From NCBI GenBank assembly GCA_019100305.1, contig JAHRHW010000293.1, positions 1 to 5,868 of the forward strand: a stretch of DNA of 5,868 nt, read 5' to 3'. Of this stretch, positions 1 through 4,615 are shown in pieces (position 1 is the stretch's first letter; each line of letters starts with the position of its first letter). The notes beneath the pieces are model-generated. The model saw nothing but the letters and a program-made list of their open reading frames with translations, made no database searches and was not told the DNA's origin. Source of the DNA: Candidatus Thiodiazotropha taylori. GTDB taxonomy: Bacteria; Pseudomonadota; Gammaproteobacteria; Chromatiales; Chromatiaceae. Both the position numbers and the translations under genes were made by a program.

Positions 1-1479
1 CGTTTCCCCATGGTGGTTGCCCCCCGTTACATCCCGAAACAGCTGTCGTTGGATGAGGCGGCTTCCCTATCACCACCGGTGATTGCTGAAGGTGCCGGAC
101 TGATCAATCCCCTGGCGATGGTGGTACGGATCGATGCCGGTATGCCGCTTTCTCAGGTGGTCAGCCGTTACCACCGGATGGTGCAGGAGCGGAAACAGCC
201 GGGCGTGGTTCATCTGCAACTGGCGGATGGTGAGGTGCAGGCAGATCGGGATATCGTTATCAACTGGCGACCGAAGGTCGGTGCCGAGCCCGAACTGGCC
301 CTGTTTCGTGAGCAGTGGCAGGGTCAGGATTACGCCCTGTTGATGTTGATGCCACCGGCGTCAGCGACAGGCGCTGAAGTGCTCTCCAGGGAGCTGGTGT
401 TCATTATCGATCGTTCAGGGTCGATGAGTGGGCCATCCATGGCGCAGGCCAAAGCCGCCCTGCGATTGGCCGTCAGCCGTCTGCAGCCGGATGACCGGTT
501 CAATCTGATTGCCTTCAACAATCGCAGTGAATCCCTGTTCTCCAATCCCCAGTCCGCAACCAACACCAATCAGCAGCGGGCTTTGGCTTTCATCGATCGG
601 CTGCGAGCCGATGGTGGAACCGAGATGATGCCGGCCCTCGAGCTGGCGTTGAACCAGCAGGCACAGCTGGAGCGCCTGCGTCAGATCGTCTTTCTCACTG
701 ATGGCAGTGTGGGCAATGAGCAGCAGTTGTTTAGCCTGATCCAGGAGAAGCTGGGTGAGAGCCGGCTCTTCACTGTCGGTATCGGATCAGCGCCGAACAG
801 CCACTTCATGCAACGCGCGGCCGATTTTGGCCGTGGTTCGTTCAGTTACATTGGGGATATATCCGAGGTCTCAAGCGCCATGCAGGCACTGTTTACAAAG
901 CTTGAAAACCCCAGCATGAGGGATATTCGGCTCGACTGGCAGGGTCGGGGCGAGTTGGATGTAGAGCCGCAACGCCTTCCCGATCTCTATCTTGGTGAGC
1001 CACTGTTACTGGCCCTTAAAGGGAGTGATCTCGATGGTCAACTGCGGGTCATCGGTGAGCGGGATGGTGCGGTCTGGAAACGGCTGGTCGATCTTGGTCA
1101 GGGAGAGACTCAGCGTACGGGCGTTCATGCCCTGTGGGCCAGGGAACGGATCAGATCGATCATGGCTTCGACCAGCACAACCACGCCTCAACGGCGGCGT
1201 GAAGCGGTTCTGAGGATCGCCTTGGAGCATCAACTGATCTCACCCTATACCAGCCTGGTGGCCGTTGAGAAGATCCCCGCTCGTCCACTGGATGAGTCAC
1301 TTAAGGGTGGCGATCTGCCAGTCAGTCTGCCGGCCGGATGGTCTGCTCAGGCAGTATTCGGGCAACTGCCCAGGACGGCTACTGGGGCACCACTCAATCT
1401 GTTGCTCGGCATCGGTCTGTTGGGTCTGGCCTGGATAACCCTGCGATTTGCTCCGAGGGTCACTGGCCGATGGTTTTGA
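1..1479 (+). CDS. Sortase-target VIT/VWA domain protein (marine proteobacterial type), 5'-truncated by window edge
   Basis: This is an envelope protein with a von Willebrand factor A domain, presumably processed by the sortase encoded next to it. The reading frame is open to the first base: R-F-P precede the first ATG (position 10), and the segment FPMVVAPRYIP looks like the end of a VIT domain. The true start therefore lies upstream and the N-terminal part of the VIT domain is missing. Counting from the ATG at 10, the VWA domain covers about residues 128-300. It has a full metal-ion-dependent adhesion site: D134-R-S136-G-S138, T204 in GGTEM, and D231 in LTDG. The C-terminus carries LPRTAT (453-458), a hydrophobic helix (about 463-478) and a short basic tail (R-F-A-P-R-V-T-G-R), which is a tripartite sortase sorting signal. 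It overlaps the sortase gene by 10 bp, implying one operon and translational coupling. The ligand of the VWA domain is unknown. The family call is confident from architecture and neighbour. Confidence 0.93.
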   Translation, partial: RFPMVVAPRYIPKQLSLDEAASLSPPVIAEGAGLINPLAMVVRIDAGMPLSQVVSRYHRMVQERKQPGVVHLQLADGEVQADRDIVINWRPKVGAEPELALFREQWQGQDYALLMLMPPASATGAEVLSRELVFIIDRSGSMSGPSMAQAKAALRLAVSRLQPDDRFNLIAFNNRSESLFSNPQSATNTNQQRALAFIDRLRADGGTEMMPALELALNQQAQLERLRQIVFLTDGSVGNEQQLFSLIQEKLGESRLFTVGIGSAPNSHFMQRAADFGRGSFSYIGDISEVSSAMQALFTKLENPSMRDIRLDWQGRGELDVEPQRLPDLYLGEPLLLALKGSDLDGQLRVIGERDGAVWKRLVDLGQGETQRTGVHALWARERIRSIMASTSTTTPQRRREAVLRIALEHQLISPYTSLVAVEKIPARPLDESLKGGDLPVSLPAGWSAQAVFGQLPRTATGAPLNLLLGIGLLGLAWITLRFAPRVTGRWF

Positions 1480-2042
1480 GAGTGGCTCAGACGCTGGCCT
1501 TACTGATGGCGCTGTTTGGTGGCGGTATGCTGGCAAACGGGCTATGGATCGAGGCCAAGGCCTGGCTCGCCGAGGGGTTGATCGATCTTGCCTGGCAGCG
1601 GACGTTGAACGGCCAGCGGCAGGTCACCCCCTGGCCCTGGGCCGACACCTGGCCGGTAGCCCGGCTCGACTCACCCCGTCTCGGGGTGAGTCGTCTTGTG
1701 CTGAGTGGTGACAGTGGTTCAACCCTGGCCTTTGGCCCAGGCTGGGCGGAACAGACTACCCTGCCCGGTGGGGTGGGACGCAGTTTCGTCTCCGGCCATC
1801 GGGATACCCATTTTCGCTTTCTCAAGGATCTTCAGATTGGCGATATTCTCAAGCTTCAGGGGCGTGATGGCAGAGAGCTGGATTATCGGGTGGTTGAACA
1901 TCTGGTGGTGGATCAGAGTGCCGGTTGGCAGATCCCCCTGAAAGGCCCTCAGGAGCTGTTGCTGATCACCTGTTTCCCTTTTGAAGCTCTGTTGCCAGGG
2001 GGGCCTCTTCGCTACATCGTGCGTGCTGAAATCAACAGCTGA
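1470..2042 (+). CDS. Class GN sortase (Gram-negative transpeptidase for the adjacent VWA protein)
   Basis: This 190-residue membrane-anchored cysteine transpeptidase is expected to cut the LPRTAT signal of the upstream protein on the periplasmic side. An N-terminal hydrophobic segment (about residues 7-25) is a signal anchor. The conserved WPWADTWPVARL stretch (55-66) is typical of class GN. The catalytic set is complete: H110 in SGHRDTHF, C168 in LITCFP and R181 in GPLRYIV. I chose the ATG at 1470 because the protein then begins directly with the membrane anchor, a GAGGG sits 10 nt upstream (1455-1459), and the start overlaps the stop of the target gene by 10 bp. An earlier in-frame ATG at 1338 would add 44 residues that only reread the target's C-terminal coding region. 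A perfect 12-bp inverted repeat lies within codons 66-75. What the target is anchored to is not known for this class. Confidence 0.93.
   Translation: MVLRVAQTLALLMALFGGGMLANGLWIEAKAWLAEGLIDLAWQRTLNGQRQVTPWPWADTWPVARLDSPRLGVSRLVLSGDSGSTLAFGPGWAEQTTLPGGVGRSFVSGHRDTHFRFLKDLQIGDILKLQGRDGRELDYRVVEHLVVDQSAGWQIPLKGPQELLLITCFPFEALLPGGPLRYIVRAEINS
1667..1693. repeat. Perfect 12-bp inverted repeat with 3-nt loop inside the sortase gene
   Basis: The arms CGACTCACCCCG (1667-1678) and CGGGGTGAGTCG (1682-1693) are exact reverse complements separated by TCT. In mRNA this would be a very stable GC-rich hairpin. It lies in frame within codons 66-75 of the sortase, in the segment L-D-S-P-R-L-G-V-S-R, which is otherwise ordinary for the family. 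No T-tract follows, so it is not an intrinsic terminator. A function is not established. Confidence 0.85.
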
Positions 2043-2084
2043 ATCCACATTCGCAACCGTTTCAGGTTAGAATCAGTTATCCGT

Positions 2085-2116
2085 CGCCATCGGGACAGCT
2101 ATCCGCCCCGACGGCG
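2085..2116. repeat. Hairpin in the leader between the sortase and amidotransferase genes
   Basis: CGCCATCGGG (2085-2094) and CCCGACGGCG (2107-2116) pair at 9 of 10 positions, with one A-C mismatch, around a 12-nt loop. It lies 43 bp after the sortase stop and 37 bp before the amidotransferase ATG. No T-run follows on either strand, so it is not a classical terminator. It could be a 3'-end stabilising or leader structure. A TAGAAT hexamer at 2068-2073 lies just upstream but has no recognisable -35 partner. The hairpin is real as sequence; its role is open. Confidence 0.5.
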
Positions 2117-2153
2117 TCGCACTGGAATCGTCAAACATATAAAAAAACCGTAG

Positions 2154-2864
2154 ATGAAGCCGATCCGAATCTTCCGTCATATGGTCTGTAAACCTCCGGG
2201 CTATCTGGGGGACTATCTGAGTCAACGATCTGTCCCCTGGGAAATGGTCTGTGTGGATGAGGCCAATCCGGTTCCCCAGAGCACCGATGATGTCTCGGCA
2301 CTGGTTTTTATGGGGGCTGGTGTGAGTGTCAATGACCAGCTCTCCTGGATGGAGGGTGAAATGGCGCTGATCCGCAAGGCGATCGATCAGGATCTGCCGA
2401 TCCTGGGTATCTGTTTCGGTGCCCAGATGATCAGTCGGGCCCTGGGCGGAGAGGTGACCCGGGGGGACGACATGGAGATCGGCTGGCATCCGGTGCGGGG
2501 GATTCCGCAGCATGATCCGGCCGATTGGCTGCAGGGCCTGCCGGAACAGTTCATGGCCTTTCACTGGCATGCAGATACCTTCACTTTACCTGCCGGCAGC
2601 CGATGGATAATGGAGAGTGACTGCTACCCCCACCAGGGGTTTGCGTTAGGGGATCATCTGGGTCTGCAGTTTCATCTGGAGATGACACAGTCGATGATCA
2701 GGAACTGGATCGAACGATATGGCAGCGATCTGGGGACTCACACGACGTGTCGCCAATCGGTCGAGACCATCCTGCAGAACCTGGATCGGCAGATTGCCCA
2801 GCTGCATGAGATCTCCGCTATTATCTACGGTAACTGGGTGAACAGGGTGCTATGCAGGGTATGA
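2154..2864 (+). CDS. Type 1 glutamine amidotransferase family protein (GMP synthase-like GATase1)
   Basis: This 236-residue cytoplasmic protein has the class I glutamine amidotransferase fold, which hydrolyses glutamine and channels ammonia to an acceptor. The nucleophile elbow G-I-C87-F-G-A-Q and the downstream pair H174 and E176 in QFHLEMT form a complete Cys-His-Glu triad. An FHWHADTF motif at 136-143 is typical of the stand-alone COG0518-type members. The N-terminus (KPIRIFRH, then PPGYLGDYL) is also family-like and supports the ATG at 2154. An in-frame TAG sits immediately before it (2151-2153), so the start cannot be further upstream. No clear Shine-Dalgarno site precedes it. There is no attached synthetase domain, and the acceptor substrate cannot be deduced. 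The gene overlaps the next one, suggesting co-transcription with a periplasmic L,D-transpeptidase-family gene, but a functional link is not shown. Confidence 0.9.
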   Translation: MKPIRIFRHMVCKPPGYLGDYLSQRSVPWEMVCVDEANPVPQSTDDVSALVFMGAGVSVNDQLSWMEGEMALIRKAIDQDLPILGICFGAQMISRALGGEVTRGDDMEIGWHPVRGIPQHDPADWLQGLPEQFMAFHWHADTFTLPAGSRWIMESDCYPHQGFALGDHLGLQFHLEMTQSMIRNWIERYGSDLGTHTTCRQSVETILQNLDRQIAQLHEISAIIYGNWVNRVLCRV

Positions 2865-3592
2865 GGTTTTGGATTCTACTACTGGTTTCTGGCTGGGCGT
2901 TGATGGCCCAGGCCTCTCCCAATGCGCCACTTGAGGCTGTCATGGAGCAATTGGATGGGGATGCCGGACAACGTATAGCTGCTCGTTTCGAACAAGCCGG
3001 TGTCGATTTTCCACCTCAGCGGGTGCAGCTGATTGCACTCAAAGAGAGCCGCCGTTTGGAGCTGTGGGCCTATTCACAGCAGCGTTGGTGGTTCATCCAC
3101 GACTACGCGGTCTTCGCCGCCAGTGGCGAGGCTGGGCCCAAGCTGCGGGAGGGTGACAAACAGGTGCCGGAAGGTTTCTACCGCATCGTCGGTCTCAACC
3201 CCAATAGCCATTTTCATCTGTCGATGAGGCTCAACTATCCCAACGCCTTCGATTGGGTTCAGGCCGGTCGTGAGGATCGCCATTCACCCGGCAACCACAT
3301 CTACATCCATGGCAGCGCCTGGTCAGCCGGTTGCCTGGCGATCGGCAATCACTATATCGAGGAGCTTTTCTACCTGGTGGCCAGGCTGGGTGTGGAGAAG
3401 GCCGCCGTGCTGATCGTTCCCTATGATTTCCGCAGCCGGGCAATCGCGGCCACAGAAGAGCCGGTCTGGCTGGATGAACTCTACCGCTATCTGAAACTGC
3501 GCCTGGCCAAGTTTCCGCTGTCAGAGAAGCGATTGGGCTGTGGTCTGGGTTGTGCCAGAGTCGGCTATGGGCGGCAATTGACGCCCAATTGA
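2852..3592 (+). CDS. Secreted YafK-like L,D-transpeptidase (YkuD) family protein
   Basis: This periplasmic protein of about 246 residues has a YkuD-fold catalytic core. The catalytic motif is H153-G-S-A-W-S158-A-G160-C161-L-A, followed by IGN. This spacing (HGSxxSxGCxA) resembles the YafK/DpaA branch more than classic L,D-transpeptidases, which have SHGCIR. YafK (DpaA) of E. coli removes the Braun lipoprotein from peptidoglycan, so a peptidoglycan-modifying or hydrolytic role is the family-based inference. A signal peptide is evident: basic N-terminus, hydrophobic WILLLVSGWALM and cleavage after A-Q-A (residues 19-21). Two starts are possible. The ATG at 2852 has AGGG at 2844-2847 and overlaps the upstream gene by 13 bp. 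The ATG at 2861 forms an ATGA overlap and gives M-R-F-W as N-terminus. Both keep the signal peptide. The C-terminal 25 residues contain two Cys and look unconserved. Confidence 0.86.
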   Translation: MQGMRFWILLLVSGWALMAQASPNAPLEAVMEQLDGDAGQRIAARFEQAGVDFPPQRVQLIALKESRRLELWAYSQQRWWFIHDYAVFAASGEAGPKLREGDKQVPEGFYRIVGLNPNSHFHLSMRLNYPNAFDWVQAGREDRHSPGNHIYIHGSAWSAGCLAIGNHYIEELFYLVARLGVEKAAVLIVPYDFRSRAIAATEEPVWLDELYRYLKLRLAKFPLSEKRLGCGLGCARVGYGRQLTPN

Positions 3593-3676
3593 GCCAGTCC
3601 TGATTGGTTTAAAATACTCCCCAAAGGCAGGCTCATTGCGTATGACGTTGAGCTGGCTGAATCGCTGGGTTGCCGA
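3593..3676. other. Convergent intergenic gap, no clear terminator
   Basis: These 84 bases separate the stop codons of two converging genes, where a bidirectional terminator would be expected. Only weak structure is visible. CCAAT (3585-3589) can pair with ATTGG (3603-3607), which is followed by TTT on the plus strand. CAATTG occurs twice (3575-3580 and 3586-3591) at the very end of the upstream gene. The stem is short and the T-tract poor, so I do not call an intrinsic terminator. Confidence 0.4.
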
Positions 3677-4360
3677 TTATTTCAAATTGGCCAGATAGGT
3701 CGCCACAGCTTCCATATCCTGGTCATTCAGGCGGATGGCGACACCTGTCATCCAGACATTGGTCCGTTTGCCGGTACGATCCCGGAACTCTTTCAGCATC
3801 TTCACTACATAGTCGTAGCGCTGACCGGCCAATCGGGCATAGCCCTCCTGACCCCGGCCATTATCCCCGTGACACTCCACACAGACCTCTTTGTAGATCT
3901 GCTGGCCTTTCTGCATCAGTTCCGGTCTACCACCGCCTGAGAGTTTCATATCCATCTCTGCGTAGTAGATGGCAATTTTGATCTTATCCTCCAGGGTGAA
4001 GGTCTTGGCCAGATTACTCATCAGATAGTCGTTGCGCCGACCATCACCGAACCGTTGAAACTGATCAACGATATAGACTGGATTCTGACCCGCCAGATTG
4101 GGCGTCAGAGGCTGAGTGGCCATACCGTCAGCACCATGACAGGTATTGCACAATACCGTCCGGTTGCGGCCCTCTTTGGCCATATTCTTCTTCAGTTCTT
4201 CATCGTTGGCGATCTCTGCGATGCGCTTTTCGAGCATGCTTCTCAGCTGCATCTCCTGATCGGCATCCAGCTCTGCGCTCGCCGCCGGTTGTGCCGACAA
4301 CAGCAGAAACAGAAAGGGGATAGATAGTAACGGCTTAAAATAGCTAGACATCGCTTGCAT
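3677..4360 (-). CDS. Diheme c-type cytochrome, cytochrome c4-like, secreted
   Basis: This 227-residue periplasmic electron carrier has two tandem cytochrome c domains. Heme sites are C71-N-T-C74-H75 and C160-V-E-C163-H164. Likely distal Met ligands are M114 (LMSNLAK) and M204 (WMTGVAI). Each half contains the LAGQ signature seen in cytochrome c4 (NLAGQ about 89-92, RLAGQ about 176-180). A signal peptide with cleavage near A-A-S-A (26-29) exports it. Cytochrome c4 proteins usually pass electrons to terminal oxidases; that role is inferred. Unusually, about 41 mostly charged residues separate the predicted mature start from the first heme Cys, more than I expect for cytochrome c4. The start at 4360 is preferred over the Met three codons later because AGGA lies 6 nt before it. 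It is transcribed divergently from the PBP1B gene, with no oxidase or assembly gene in view. Confidence 0.9.
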   Translation of the reverse strand: MQAMSSYFKPLLSIPFLFLLLSAQPAASAELDADQEMQLRSMLEKRIAEIANDEELKKNMAKEGRNRTVLCNTCHGADGMATQPLTPNLAGQNPVYIVDQFQRFGDGRRNDYLMSNLAKTFTLEDKIKIAIYYAEMDMKLSGGGRPELMQKGQQIYKEVCVECHGDNGRGQEGYARLAGQRYDYVVKMLKEFRDRTGKRTNVWMTGVAIRLNDQDMEAVATYLANLK

Positions 4361-4366
4361 ACTTTT

Positions 4367-4370
4367 TCCT
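4367..4370 (-). promoter_or_regulatory. Ribosome binding site of the diheme cytochrome gene
   Basis: On the minus strand AGGA is followed by AAAAGT and then ATG (4360), a 6-nt spacing. This favours the first Met over the second one at 4351, for which the spacing would be 15 nt. Confidence 0.6.
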
Positions 4371-4433
4371 AACGCTGTTCAGTGTCCATGCCTGTATTTA
4401 GCGACCATCGGTTTTGAGACTTGATTCACGAAT

Positions 4434-4462
4434 TTGAATTTTAGGCATTAATTGCCTGAAAT
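4434..4462 (+). promoter_or_regulatory. Weak sigma-70-like promoter candidate for the PBP1B gene
   Basis: TTGAAT (4434-4439) and TGAAAT (4457-4462) are separated by 17 bp, and each matches its consensus hexamer at four of six positions. The AGGCA-N5-TGCCT dyad (4443-4457) lies almost exactly in the spacer, as an operator might. On the opposite strand TAAAAT (4443-4438) is a five-of-six -10 match that could serve the cytochrome gene but lacks a good -35. All of this is inferred from hexamers only. Confidence 0.22.
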
Positions 4463-4615
4463 CATCGATTTAATTCATTTTTGCAAACCCATGAATGGGA
4501 ACTGGAGGGCTCTTTTGGCTGTCCGCTGGGGTATCATTCCGCCTGGAACGCGTACACAGCGGAAAATCTTTCTGCAGTGACAGAGTGACTGTTTTTTATG
4601 GAATCCTGATTAAGC

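Larger units (their letters stand above)
4361..4615. other. Divergent, AT-rich intergenic regulatory region
   Basis: These 255 bases separate the divergently transcribed cytochrome and PBP1B genes and must hold promoters for both. The stretch 4415-4485 is clearly AT-rich compared with the flanking genes. It contains several short dyads: ATTCA/TGAAT (4424-4439), AGGCA/TGCCT (4443-4457), AAATC/GATTT (4459-4471) and CCCAT/ATGGG (4488-4499). In AT-rich DNA some of these will be chance. A three-codon ORF (ATG GAA TCC TGA, 4598-4609) lies just before the PBP1B start. I see no convincing gene or structured RNA here. Confidence 0.6.

Noticed and set aside
1338..1469. Upstream start for the sortase adding 44 residues
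   Set aside because: The added residues are an out-of-frame reading of the VWA target's C-terminal coding region, contain no family motif, and would put a non-hydrophobic tail before the signal anchor.
2085..2116. Intrinsic terminator for the sortase operon
   Set aside because: The hairpin is strong but no T-tract follows on the plus strand, so it is kept only as a structured element.
2073..2570. 165-codon minus-strand open frame
   Set aside because: It overlaps the amidotransferase gene antisense, and the plus-strand frame has the complete catalytic triad. The minus product has no recognisable domain.
3575..3607. CAATTG pair and CCAAT/ATTGG stem as a terminator between convergent genes
   Set aside because: The stem is only 5 bp, the loop is long and just three T's follow. 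It does not meet the usual pattern of an intrinsic terminator.
3642..3698. Small plus-strand ORF of 18 codons (begins MTLSWLNRW)
   Set aside because: It runs into the 3' end of the oppositely oriented cytochrome gene, has no clear ribosome binding site, and its length is within chance expectation.
4421..4434. Possible FNR/ANR box starting TTGAT upstream of the cytochrome gene
   Set aside because: Only the left half-site fits; after the 4-nt spacer the right half reads GAATT rather than ATCAA.
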